From Butyricimonas synergistica DSM 23225 (lineage in GTDB: Bacteria; Bacteroidota; Bacteroidia; Bacteroidales; Marinifilaceae), in assembly GCF_000379665.1 (NCBI RefSeq), contig NZ_KB903359.1:1-64000 (forward strand): a stretch of 64,000 nucleotides of DNA, written 5' to 3'. The notes under the pieces were generated by a model. That model was given only the letters and a program-made list of their open reading frames with translations, did no database searches and had not been told where the DNA came from. Each line of letters begins with the position of its first letter. Positions within the stretch are counted from its first letter, which is position 1. Below, piece after piece: positions 1-8,375 of this stretch. The position numbers were made by a program, and so were the translations under genes.

Positions 1-18
1 AATAAACGATCGTTTATT
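1..18. promoter_or_regulatory. Perfect 18-bp palindrome
   Basis: The first 18 bases are their own reverse complement (half-site AATAAACGA). It could be an operator or the stem of a hairpin for a gene to the left, but the window starts here, so its context is not visible. Seen directly; function unknown. Confidence 0.45.
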
Positions 19-84
19 TATACAAAAATTTCACCAGCATAAAAAAACACTATTTCATTAATCTTGAGCATATTATAGAAGGAC

Positions 85-110
85 GCCTCCTTCCCGGATG
101 GGAAGGAGGC
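85..110 (-). terminator. Hairpin downstream of the frameshifted gene
   Basis: An 11-bp perfect stem (85-95 with 100-110) and a 4-nt loop lie 8 bases after the stop of the minus-strand gene at 118. The stem is GC-rich. The downstream side on the minus strand is only moderately T-rich, so termination is likely but not textbook. Confidence 0.65.
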
Positions 111-117
111 GCCTGTA

Positions 118-557
118 TCAATCACTTACCGGATAGATACACTTTGAATTGGAAGCACGCCTATTGTCGTGAAACACCGCAAAAATATAAATGTAAATAT
201 TAGCGATAACCATCGCCTTGAAATCGTATTCCCGAACCGACTTGCCGTCCTCCCCGGCAACAGCCTTGCACAGGGTGCGTGCGTTGAGCTGCACAAACCG
301 GTTCCCGGCGAATTTCCCGCGGGCACGCTCTACTAACCCGACAAGAATGGCGTCGAGCACGACCGGCGCCATATGCCCGCATCCCCCGAAACCTTTAATA
401 CGCACATCGCATGCCTCCCGATCCTCGTCATTCCTGAACGTGGGTTTCGCCCCCCCTTCTTGGAACTGATAATTTTTCCGGAAAGACTCATGTGATACTT
501 TTTGTCCCCGATACTCCTACGTATCTCGAACAGGAAATCTGACTTAACTTCTGCCAT
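118..557 (-). pseudogene. Frameshifted small protein, unknown function
   Basis: An ATG at 557 opens a frame whose first 36 residues run to a GG pair coded within a run of seven G (450-456 on this strand). In the present frame the product continues as an unconvincing tail to 333. One extra G would join it to a second open frame that runs AKPTFRNDEDREACDV... to a TGA at 118, giving about 145 residues. The second half reads like a real protein (a Gly/Cys-rich GFGGCGH stretch followed by alternating hydrophobic segments). I do not recognise the family. The break is either a real frameshift, a length error in the homopolymer, or a phase-variable switch; the sequence alone cannot decide. A strong hairpin follows the rejoined stop, which supports the two halves being one gene. 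Confidence 0.6.
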
Positions 558-1160
558 AACTCATTTTTTAGTTAATAATAATTCTATTCCTCCGTGTTAG
601 CTTCGGATGCAAACAATCAAAAAAGGCTTCCATAGGAACATTGCGAATGACGGCCCCTTTATTATATAAAAAAAGCAAAAATTCCCCCCTCAACCCCACA
701 AAATCGTTCCCGTTTTATACTTCATTTACAATTGACCGTTTTTTTGAATTTTAATCGATTTTTTTCAGATATCGGCTTTCCCCTTGCCACACGCGGGATA
801 CAGCACTACTACGCTTTGCGTTAACCTGCTCTTGAATTGCCCGTGAATTGGTCTTAACCCGGCAGGGCTGTTTAACGACACGACAACGATACCTGACGCC
901 TTTTTGACAATAACCGCAACGCTTTCACCTCCCCCCGGACTATCGCCGTCAAAACCGTGAAAAACGGGGGCATAAACGACAGAATTACTTGTCTTTTTGT
1001 TTTTTTACCCTGCCAAGAGGGGAATTTTTCACAAAAAAATCTATTATACAATAAAAGAGCATTCTATGATACGAACAGATTTGGACTTGATAAACGTGAA
1101 AAACGGGTAAGAATAGGAGGAGCCGAAAACATTCAAAAAAGTAATATCCTAAAAAAGTAA
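558..1160. other. Gene-poor 600-bp gap
   Basis: No convincing gene on either strand. The only frame of any length (plus strand, 957-1160) has no recognisable content and points against its neighbours. The left part is AT-rich, with poly-T and poly-A runs around 660-770. It probably holds the promoter of the gene at 118-557. The polysaccharide trio to its right is read towards this gap and ends in it. Confidence 0.5.
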
Positions 1161-1180
1161 TTAAAAAAGGGCTCCTCCTA
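1114..1180. repeat. 11-bp inverted repeat around the end of the CpsB-type gene
   Basis: TAGGAGGAGCC at 1114-1124 is repeated in perfect inverted form at 1170-1180, with a 45-bp AT-rich spacer that contains the stop codon (1161-1163). The right arm overlaps the last coding codons. The loop is long for an intrinsic terminator and no T-run follows on the minus strand, so its role is open. Confidence 0.4.
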
Positions 1181-1844
1181 CCAATTTTTCCAGAATCATC
1201 TCCTGTCGCAAGTTATGAATATCGCCCGCGTAATAATCCACCAGACCCGTACAGTACAATTTTCGGGCACCGGCGAGCGCTTCTTTCCCGTAATACCCCG
1301 CAAACGAGAGCAGGTTGACTTGAATGCGGCATCCCAACACCTTCAGGCGTTCGCAATGCTTCACCAGGTCGGCTGCATAAAAAGCGTAGCGTTCCGGGTG
1401 AGCCATCACGGGCACGTATCCTCGACCAAGCAACCCGAAGATGATCTCATCCGCGTGGATCGAGGGAGCCACGAAACTATGCTCGACAAGTACTTCCCGC
1501 CCGGGAGAAGCGATAATCTCGTCCTGCAACAACAATCCCAACATGAACTCGCCCATGCGGTACTCTGCCCCCGCATCCACGGCGAGGCTTATCCCCTCTT
1601 GCGCCAATCGTGCCTTCAGCAACATCAGCATACTCTCTATATCCCGACGCCCGTTCATCAACGCCGGATAAGCCACGTGGGGCGTGCAGGTCAGATGCTG
1701 CAATCCCAACGCCACCAGCCGCCGGATGACCTGCACGGATTCGTCCATCGACCGCACCCCGTCGTCCAGCCTGGGCAAAAGGTGGGAATGAATATCCCGC
1801 CGGTAATCGAATATAAATTTCTCGTGGCGCTTAAAAAATAACAT
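1161..1844 (-). CDS. CpsB/CapC-type tyrosine-protein phosphatase (PHP fold)
   Basis: This 227-residue protein has the metal-binding signatures of the PHP-type phosphatases related to Streptococcus CpsB and Bacillus YwqE: HSH at residues 19-21, a DDG turn, CTPH at 53-56, AHPERY in the second half and a final GDIHN. These enzymes remove phosphate from the tyrosine-rich tail of bacterial tyrosine kinases that control polysaccharide chain length. The gene starts 3 bases after the kinase stop, so the two are surely co-transcribed. No signal peptide is visible, fitting cytoplasmic action on the kinase tail. Family assignment is firm; the substrate is inferred from the neighbour. Confidence 0.9.
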   Translation of the reverse strand: MLFFKRHEKFIFDYRRDIHSHLLPRLDDGVRSMDESVQVIRRLVALGLQHLTCTPHVAYPALMNGRRDIESMLMLLKARLAQEGISLAVDAGAEYRMGEFMLGLLLQDEIIASPGREVLVEHSFVAPSIHADEIIFGLLGRGYVPVMAHPERYAFYAADLVKHCERLKVLGCRIQVNLLSFAGYYGKEALAGARKLYCTGLVDYYAGDIHNLRQEMILEKLVGGALF

Positions 1845-1847
1845 ACC

Positions 1848-4169
1848 TTATTTATTATCATGTTCCCGGTAATACCCGTAACCGTATCCATAACTGTAAT
1901 AACCATAGCCTCCACCGCATTCGGCACGCACGCCGTTCAGCAATATTCCCATCACGGGCAAACGTCCTTCCCCGTTTATCGCCGCAACAATCCTCAACGC
2001 ATCCTTCCTCAACACGTTCGCCCGTACCACATACACGCAAGCATCCGACAACTTGCCCAAGGCGAATCCCTCGGCAAGAATCCCTACCGGGGGCGTGTCC
2101 AAGATGATACACGAATAACGTTGCTTCATCGCTTCCAGCAACTCGCTCACGCAGGAATCAGCGAGCAATTGCACCGGATTGGGTGGCACCACACCACCGA
2201 ACAGGACGTCCAAATGGTCATCCACCGGACAAATCAACCCCGCCACATCGTCCACAAGCCCTGCCAGGTAAGCGGACAAACCTTTATCGCGATTCTGCCC
2301 GACGAAATTATGCAGGCTAGGATTCCGCAGATCGCAACCAATCAACAAAACCTTCTTCCCTGTCTTAGCGTACGCATTCGCCAAATGCGTGGCGATTAAT
2401 GATTTCCCCTCGCCAGGAATAGTCGACGTAACCATAATCACGGGACAAGCTTGTTGCTTCAACATATAATTCAACTTTTCACGTATCAGGTGCATGGATT
2501 CCGACTGCACGAAATCTTCCCGTGTAATCAACTTCTCTCCAACCACTTCGGGGAACGTCCCGAGCTGGGGAACCCCAATTCCCCTCTCGATATCCTCAAC
2601 ATTCCTCACTTTATTATCCAGCATATCTCTAGCCAACACGCCCCCGACCGGTAACATGATACCCAACACCATCCCTACTAGCAACAGCATGGCTTTACGA
2701 GGCGACACGGGAGCATCCCCGGTATCCGGATCCTCGATGATTTTCGCTGTCGGCACGTACACCAGCTTCGCAATCTCCGCTTCCTCCCGCTTCTGCATCA
2801 GGAAAAGAAAAAGGTTCTCCTTCAATTCTTGTTGGCGGGCGATAGCACGGTATTGCTTTTCCTGGGCGGGCACGGACGTCAAACGTTTATCCACGGAAAT
2901 ATTCTCCAGTTCCATCGTATTTATTTTGATCTCCAACCTTTTTTCCACGTTGGCAACAGCCTCGCGGATACTCATTCTCATCTCCCGCAACTGCGCATCC
3001 AAGCCCGTCACGATAGGATTGTCCTCCCGGGCACTCAGCAAAAGTTTATTTCTCCGCAACACCATCTCGTTATAGCGGGATATACCGCCGTTCACTCCCT
3101 CGTCAGAAATACCCAAATTCTCCGGCAGCAAGCCGAAACTCGCATCCTCCCACTTTTCCAATAACACCCGGATACTACGTACCACGTCAAATTCGGTCTG
3201 CAATTTCAATAATTCCGTACCCGCCAATTTCTTACGTTCCATCACGAACTCGGCATCGGCAACGATGTTCGTCAACTTGTTCGTCCGCTTGAAACGCTCG
3301 GCATCATCCTCTATCGTACCCAACTCCCGGTTAATCACTTCCAGGCGGGCATTGATAAACTCCACGGTCTTGGCGGAAACCACCTGCTTGTCTGCCACCC
3401 CATTCTCGTTATAACGATCAACCAACGCACGAATCAAGTCGTTTCCCCGCCTCGGCACGGCATCCTTTACCGCCAAGCGAAGCGCATTCGTGTTTTTATC
3501 GAGAGGAGCCACTTCCAGTTTCTTGTAAAAATCCTTCGTTGCCGAGGCGTAAGAATATAAATACACACGAACCACGCCTGACGGACACTCCCCGTTCCTC
3601 TCCACCGAAATCGCATACCCATCCACCGGGATTCGTTCCGAAAAGCACCCCGCGTGAATGATCTCCCCGGACGGGGCTGTCACGACCGCCGTATCGCCCG
3701 AGAACGCCACCGTGAAGCAAGTATCCCTTATTGCCCCGGGGTTGTCTACAAGCACCTTAATAGGAGAGTCCTTGTACAATTCCGTAAACCTCAACATCCC
3801 CTCCTCGAAATAGCGGACGTTCAATTCCAGATCACTCACGGTTTCCCGCATCAGGTTTTTGGATTGCAACTCAACCAGTTCGTTTTCCACGTACTTGTCC
3901 CCCTGAAAGAACCCCATCTCTTTCATCATCACGCTTGTACCTAATTCCCCTTTCTTCGAATCACTAATCATGACCTTGCTCGAGACATTGTAAATAGGCT
4001 CCCGTGTTACACAATAAAACAACATCGCACCCACGCACAAGGGAATGGACACGAGAAACCACCTCCATCGTGCCATAATCTTGTAAAACAACACCCTCAA
4101 ATCAATCGTTTCTTCCTGCTCGGACACAGGAATCTCATTACCATTCACGTTCATACACGCTTGTTTCAT
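1848..4169 (-). CDS. Polysaccharide co-polymerase / BY-type tyrosine kinase (Wzc-like)
   Basis: Inner-membrane protein of about 773 residues that sets polysaccharide chain length and autophosphorylates. Order of parts: N-terminal membrane segment with a Wzz domain, a long coiled-coil periplasmic region, a second membrane segment (LLLVGMVLGIMLP) and a cytoplasmic kinase. The kinase has Walker A (TIPGEGKS), Walker A' (LLIGCDLRNPS) and Walker B (CIILDTPP). The C-terminus carries eight tyrosines within about 13 residues, the typical autophosphorylation cluster. The frame extends upstream to a TTG at 4187, but the ATG at 4169 (or 4154) is the more credible start. It sits between the export lipoprotein and the phosphatase and should work with both. 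Confidence 0.93.
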   Translation of the reverse strand: MKQACMNVNGNEIPVSEQEETIDLRVLFYKIMARWRWFLVSIPLCVGAMLFYCVTREPIYNVSSKVMISDSKKGELGTSVMMKEMGFFQGDKYVENELVELQSKNLMRETVSDLELNVRYFEEGMLRFTELYKDSPIKVLVDNPGAIRDTCFTVAFSGDTAVVTAPSGEIIHAGCFSERIPVDGYAISVERNGECPSGVVRVYLYSYASATKDFYKKLEVAPLDKNTNALRLAVKDAVPRRGNDLIRALVDRYNENGVADKQVVSAKTVEFINARLEVINRELGTIEDDAERFKRTNKLTNIVADAEFVMERKKLAGTELLKLQTEFDVVRSIRVLLEKWEDASFGLLPENLGISDEGVNGGISRYNEMVLRRNKLLLSAREDNPIVTGLDAQLREMRMSIREAVANVEKRLEIKINTMELENISVDKRLTSVPAQEKQYRAIARQQELKENLFLFLMQKREEAEIAKLVYVPTAKIIEDPDTGDAPVSPRKAMLLLVGMVLGIMLPVGGVLARDMLDNKVRNVEDIERGIGVPQLGTFPEVVGEKLITREDFVQSESMHLIREKLNYMLKQQACPVIMVTSTIPGEGKSLIATHLANAYAKTGKKVLLIGCDLRNPSLHNFVGQNRDKGLSAYLAGLVDDVAGLICPVDDHLDVLFGGVVPPNPVQLLADSCVSELLEAMKQRYSCIILDTPPVGILAEGFALGKLSDACVYVVRANVLRKDALRIVAAINGEGRLPVMGILLNGVRAECGGGYGYYSYGYGYGYYREHDNK

Positions 4170-4210
4170 TAAAATTAAAAAATGCAACCAACCCGGAGAA
4201 CCGCCGCAAC

Positions 4211-4978
4211 CTACCTCAGAATCAGAGCTAACACCGCCACGAATGTCGACACGCTGGATAGCACGTAAGGCAAAAAAGTTCCCGCATTCCCTCCCACAAT
4301 GCGTCCCCTGCTGGGCTCCACGTACACCACGTCATTCTGCTGAAGGTAAAAAAACGGGGAATAAACCAGATTGCCGGAGGTTAAATCCAAACGGGCAAAA
4401 GTCTTCTCTTTCCCGTTCTCGCGCATGACCAGCACGTTCCGCCTTTTGGCATTAATCTGTAAATCCCCCGCCATGCCCAGCGCATCGAATATGGACACTC
4501 GCTCACTGGTCACCTTGTAACTGCCCGGATTCCGGACTTCTCCCAAGACAGTCACCTTGAAATTCTGAAATTGTATCGTCACGATTGGATTTTTCAAGTA
4601 CACCGCAAGTTTCTCCTTTAGCATTTCCGACAACTCAACTCGAGAGATCCCGTCCACACGCAACTTTCCCAACACGGGGAAATCGATGTACCCTTCTTTA
4701 TCCACGAGATAGCCCGGAGGGGATTGCTGTCCCGTCGAGGCAACCTCTCTTCCCAAACCAATCATCGGAGTATTGAAAGGCAAAGCCGCCTCCGGGTCGT
4801 CACATGAAACCACGATAGATAGTAAGTCATCAATATGGATAACCGTTTTATACTCGAACTCCGATTCTAGCCGTCCATTCTCCTTCACGTCCTGCAAGTA
4901 AACAATATCTTTACTAGAAGCACACGAGAAAAAAACGATCCCACACGCTATCGACACAATCCACTTGTTTACAGACAT
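4211..4978 (-). CDS. Polysaccharide export outer-membrane lipoprotein (Wza-like)
   Basis: Outer-membrane export channel subunit for capsule or exopolysaccharide. A lipoprotein signal peptide ends in VFFSC. The Poly_export domain follows (DLLSIVVSCDDPEAALPF) and then SLBB-type repeats (VTVLGEVRNPGSYKV). A hydrophobic C-terminal segment (SSVSTFVAVLALIL) probably crosses the outer membrane. I prefer the ATG at 4978 over the in-frame ATG at 5002, because an AAGGAG Shine-Dalgarno sequence sits 6-7 bases before it and the signal peptide is then of normal length. It is first in a three-gene operon with the kinase and phosphatase. Confidence 0.9.
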   Translation of the reverse strand: MSVNKWIVSIACGIVFFSCASSKDIVYLQDVKENGRLESEFEYKTVIHIDDLLSIVVSCDDPEAALPFNTPMIGLGREVASTGQQSPPGYLVDKEGYIDFPVLGKLRVDGISRVELSEMLKEKLAVYLKNPIVTIQFQNFKVTVLGEVRNPGSYKVTSERVSIFDALGMAGDLQINAKRRNVLVMRENGKEKTFARLDLTSGNLVYSPFFYLQQNDVVYVEPSRGRIVGGNAGTFLPYVLSSVSTFVAVLALILR

Positions 4979-4982
4979 ATAA

Positions 4983-4990
4983 CTCCTTCT
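4983..4990 (-). promoter_or_regulatory. Ribosome binding site deciding the Wza-like start
   Basis: On the minus strand AAGAAGGAGT precedes the ATG at 4978 at normal spacing. It lies inside the longer frame that starts at 5002, so it supports the shorter product. Strong Shine-Dalgarno sequences are uncommon elsewhere in this window. Confidence 0.6.
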
Positions 4991-5002
4991 TTTATGTAAC
5001 AT

Positions 5003-5472
5003 TACGCTATCATTAAACCAACGTTTTTTGATTGTTAAATAAATGAGGATTTACACGGCAAGAAAAGATCGGAATATTATTTATAATTAAATGATTATTA
5101 TAGAATTAACCACTTACCAGGAATAGCTTGTTGTGGTCGATTTTACGATATTTATAATTGTTCATTTATTGAGCTACAAATATATATATTTTTCAATACA
5201 GTTTGAATTATATTCCATATTTTATATATACACATTTTACATCCAAGAGAAGGAAATACGATACAGAAAAGCCATGAAAGCCTTTGCACGAAAAGACAAA
5301 ACAACAAAACAGGTTTTTGTTTCTAAAAAATCGAATGTATTTCTTTAACAATATTTACGACAGTATACCCGTTTCCCGAACAGAAGGCATAAAAATAACC
5401 GCTTTCACCCGGCTATCAACTTCACCCCGAATGAAAACGGCTCTTGTAATACTTTTCCCCCGCAACGACTTT
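5003..5472. other. AT-rich gap upstream of the polysaccharide trio
   Basis: 470 bp without a convincing gene. The part next to the Wza-like gene is very AT-rich and should hold its promoter. A minus-strand TATATTTG (5177-5184) fits the Bacteroidetes -7 pattern TAnnTTTG, but I see no matching -33 element. Short plus-strand frames here have no recognisable content. Confidence 0.45.
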
Positions 5473-6279
5473 TCAGGCATCAAATCCCGGTCTTTTGAAA
5501 GAACGGGCATTCGGGAAGAAAGCGTCAATATCTTCTTCCAATTGTTCCAACACCACGATTGCTCGGGATGCCTCTAGCCCGAAGCCGGGTACATGATCTC
5601 GTATCACTGCCCATGCCACACGAGAAATCTCAACAGCAAGCAACATCACCTTTGCCGACCCGTTGTAATCCTCCTCCTCCTGCGTGGCATTCAACTTGTC
5701 CGCATAAAGAAAGTACCCGCAAAGGGCACGCTTCATCTTGGAGCGAATCAAATCCATGTACCAGTTCACTTCCAACAAGGCATCCTCCACCTCCCGTGTC
5801 CGGGGCGACTTCCCCTGTGGTATTTCAACAGAATCGAACCACTGGTAAATATCTTCCTGGCATTTGTCCGCCAGTGCGTGATAAATACGTTCACATTTCA
5901 TCATATCCTCGCTCTCGACTTGTCTTGCCACTTCCTCGTCCTGATCCTCCAAATCCTCGTAGTCTTCTCCCCAGAAGCCCTTGTCCACTTTTTCCGCCGA
6001 ATAAATCTCCTCGATCCCCATTCCCCGCTCGTCTGCCAATTCGCGCAACACATCAAAAGTCGAGTCAAATATATTCTTCAGACGGGCTAACGCCGACTCG
6101 TCATCGTCAGGCATATCCTCCCCCAGATTCACCCTCGTTCTTTCCTTCAATTTCTTCCCCATCATGTAACTCATACAGCGAATCTGGAGTTTACACCGTT
6201 CACACCATCTGTCGCAATAATTGTAGATACCCGGCACAAAGCCGTTATCTACAATTTTCTTTTCTTTCTTCTTAGACAC
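5473..6279 (-). CDS. Conserved-looking cytoplasmic protein with N-terminal Cys cluster
   Basis: I do not recognise a named family. The 268-residue protein starts at a GTG (6279) after a purine-rich stretch and has a lysine-rich start. A CxxxCxxCxxxxxC cluster at about residues 23-36 (CDRWCERCKLQIRC) is a plausible zinc or iron-sulfur site. A very acidic middle (EDYEDLEDQDEEVARQVESED) precedes a helical C-terminal half. No signal peptide. The start lies 11 bases after the ettA stop, so it is probably translated from the ettA transcript, which hints at a ribosome- or translation-linked role. That link rests on position only. Confidence 0.7.
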   Translation of the reverse strand: MSKKKEKKIVDNGFVPGIYNYCDRWCERCKLQIRCMSYMMGKKLKERTRVNLGEDMPDDDESALARLKNIFDSTFDVLRELADERGMGIEEIYSAEKVDKGFWGEDYEDLEDQDEEVARQVESEDMMKCERIYHALADKCQEDIYQWFDSVEIPQGKSPRTREVEDALLEVNWYMDLIRSKMKRALCGYFLYADKLNATQEEEDYNGSAKVMLLAVEISRVAWAVIRDHVPGFGLEASRAIVVLEQLEEDIDAFFPNARSFKRPGFDA

Positions 6280-6290
6280 GTTCTTTTCTC

Positions 6291-7967
6291 TTATCCGATT
6301 AATTTTTTATACCGTATACGCTTCGGGGTCACGTTCCCCAACCGCTTCCGTTTGTTTTCCTCGTACTCGGAGTAACTTCCCTCGAAATAAACCACCTTGG
6401 AATCACCCTCGAATGCTAGAATATGCGTGGCGATACGATCCAGGAACCAACGATCATGCGATACGACCACGGCACACCCAGCAAAGTTCTCCAAACCTTC
6501 TTCCAGAGCCCGCAATGTGTTCACGTCAATATCATTCGTCGGCTCGTCGAGCAGCAACACATTGGCATCCTCCTTCAAAGCCATGGCAAGATGCAAGCGA
6601 TTCCTCTCCCCGCCGGACAATATCCCGCACTTCTTCTCCTGGTCGGTTCCGGAAAAATTAAACTTGGAAACGTAAGCACGGGCATTCACCTCCCGTCCGC
6701 CAAGATTAATCATATCGCTTCCCCCGGATATCACCTGATAAACCGTCTTTTCCGGATCGATAGCCTTATGCTGTTGATCCACGTAAGCAATTTTCACCGT
6801 GGGACCGACCTCGAAAGTACCCTTATCCGGAGTTTCGGAACCCATAATCAAACGGAACAAAGTAGTCTTCCCCGCCCCGTTCGATCCGATCACCCCGACA
6901 ATACCCGCCGGTGGCAACTGGAATTCCAAGTCATCAAACAACACCTTGTCGCCGTAAGCCTTCGCCACGTGCCCCGCCTCGATCACCTTGTTACCCAAGC
7001 GCGGACCATTCGGTATATATATTTCAAGTTTTTCCTCTTTCTCCTTCACATCCTCGTCCATCATCCTATCGTACGCCTTCAAACGGGCTTTACTCTTAGC
7101 CTGACGGGCTTTCGGCGCCATCCGCACCCATTCCAGCTCCCGCTCCAACGTCTTTCTTCGCTTGCTCGCCTGCTTCTCCTCCTGTTCCAGACGATTGGCT
7201 TTCTGCTCCAACCAGGACGAATAGTTGCCTTCCCATGGAATACCCTCTCCCCGATCGAGTTCCAAAATCCATCCTGCCACGTTATCAAGGAAATAACGGT
7301 CGTGCGTGACACAGATCACCGTACCCTCGTACTGGTGCAAATGCTGTTCCAACCACTCCACCGACTCCGCATCCAAGTGGTTCGTCGGCTCGTCGAGCAA
7401 CAGGATATCCGGTTCCTGCAACAACAAACGGCACAAAGCCACCCGCCGCCGTTCACCTCCCGACAAGTTTTTCACCGGGGCATCTGGCTCCGGACAACGC
7501 AAGGCATCCATCGCCCGTTCCAACTTCTGGTCAATCTCCCAACCTCCATAATGCTCAATCAACTCGGTCAACTCTCCCTGCCGGGTCATCAACTTGTCCA
7601 TCTCGTCGTCACTCATCGGCTCGGCAAATTTCATGTTCACCTCCTCGTATTCCTTCAACAAATCCATCACTTGTTGAACACCCTCTTGCACGACTTCCTT
7701 GACGGTCTTCGTGTCATCAAGCTGGGGTTCCTGAGGCAAATAACCGATGGAATGCTCCTTCGACCAAATCACTTTACCCTCGTAATTCGGGTCCAACCCA
7801 GCGATAATCTTCAACAAGGTGGACTTACCCGAACCGTTCAAACCGATTACCCCAATCTTCGCCCCGTAAAAAAAGGACAAATAAATATCCTTAATAATCT
7901 TTCTTTGTGGCGGTATCGTCTTACTCACGCCCATCATGGAAAAAATAATTTTTTTCTCGTCTGCCAT
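6291..7967 (-). CDS. ettA: Energy-dependent translational throttle protein EttA (ABC-F ATPase)
   Basis: A 558-residue ABC-F protein with two ATPase domains and no membrane segment. Domain 1 has Walker A GLNGSGKST, signature LSGGERRR and Walker B ILLLDEPTNHLD. The linker carries the EttA-type arm region (RKTLERELEWVRMAPKARQAKSKAR). Domain 2 has GSNGAGKTT, LSGGERNR and VLLLDEPTNDID. Length, linker and the second DEPTNDID match EttA better than Uup or other ABC-F proteins. EttA binds the ribosomal E site and gates entry into elongation according to the ATP/ADP ratio. It is first of two genes, with the Cys-cluster protein behind it. Confidence 0.93.
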   Translation of the reverse strand: MADEKKIIFSMMGVSKTIPPQRKIIKDIYLSFFYGAKIGVIGLNGSGKSTLLKIIAGLDPNYEGKVIWSKEHSIGYLPQEPQLDDTKTVKEVVQEGVQQVMDLLKEYEEVNMKFAEPMSDDEMDKLMTRQGELTELIEHYGGWEIDQKLERAMDALRCPEPDAPVKNLSGGERRRVALCRLLLQEPDILLLDEPTNHLDAESVEWLEQHLHQYEGTVICVTHDRYFLDNVAGWILELDRGEGIPWEGNYSSWLEQKANRLEQEEKQASKRRKTLERELEWVRMAPKARQAKSKARLKAYDRMMDEDVKEKEEKLEIYIPNGPRLGNKVIEAGHVAKAYGDKVLFDDLEFQLPPAGIVGVIGSNGAGKTTLFRLIMGSETPDKGTFEVGPTVKIAYVDQQHKAIDPEKTVYQVISGGSDMINLGGREVNARAYVSKFNFSGTDQEKKCGILSGGERNRLHLAMALKEDANVLLLDEPTNDIDVNTLRALEEGLENFAGCAVVVSHDRWFLDRIATHILAFEGDSKVVYFEGSYSEYEENKRKRLGNVTPKRIRYKKLIG

Positions 7968-8032
7968 ACCAATAATTTACGCTATATTATGTTTCACATC
8001 TATCACACAACTAATTATTCTTAAAATGGATA

Positions 8033-8040
8033 CAAAGATA
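8033..8040 (-). promoter_or_regulatory. Candidate -7 element upstream of ettA
   Basis: Minus-strand TATCTTTG matches TAnnTTTG and lies 66 bases before the ettA start. No good TTTG is found 19-21 bases further upstream, so this is a partial match only. Confidence 0.35.
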
Positions 8041-8323
8041 CATCATATCTTCAAATTTAAAAATACGCTTGAATTGTTATACGAAACCAAAATAAAAATC
8101 GTTACAATATCACCCCGATTTTTTTATTTTCTTGCAAAACAGTAACAGCTCGAAGCTCAAACAACTGTCTATTAAAAACATAAAAAAAAAAAAAAATCCA
8201 AATCAACTTCCCGAATTCAAAAACATTCCGCATCACAATTTATAATACATATAATTAACAATAATTTAGATAAAATCAACACGACATTCAAAAAATAGGC
8301 TACACAGCCATATTGCGGCCAAC
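8041..8323. other. AT-rich intergenic region
   Basis: No gene seen. It contains a run of 14 A near 8180 and is very AT-rich. It separates the ettA promoter region from the terminator of the metalloprotease operon. Confidence 0.5.
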
Positions 8324-8353
8324 AAAAAAGGAGGTGTGTCAGAACACACCTCC
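8324..8353 (-). terminator. Intrinsic terminator of locus 1
   Basis: A perfect 10-bp stem (8330-8339 with 8344-8353) and a CAGA loop are followed on the minus strand by six T (8329-8324). It lies 22 bases after the metalloprotease stop. A textbook intrinsic terminator that ends the SusCD/protease operon. Confidence 0.9.
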
Positions 8354-8375
8354 CTATCACACTTATTCACACAGA

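Noticed and set aside
957-1160. Small plus-strand frame in the left gap
   Set aside because: No ribosome site, no recognisable content, and it ends against the convergent CpsB-type gene.
6423-8024. Plus-strand open frame (533 codons) opposite ettA
   Set aside because: Low-complexity His/Leu/Arg translation without homology signals; ettA on the minus strand is certain.
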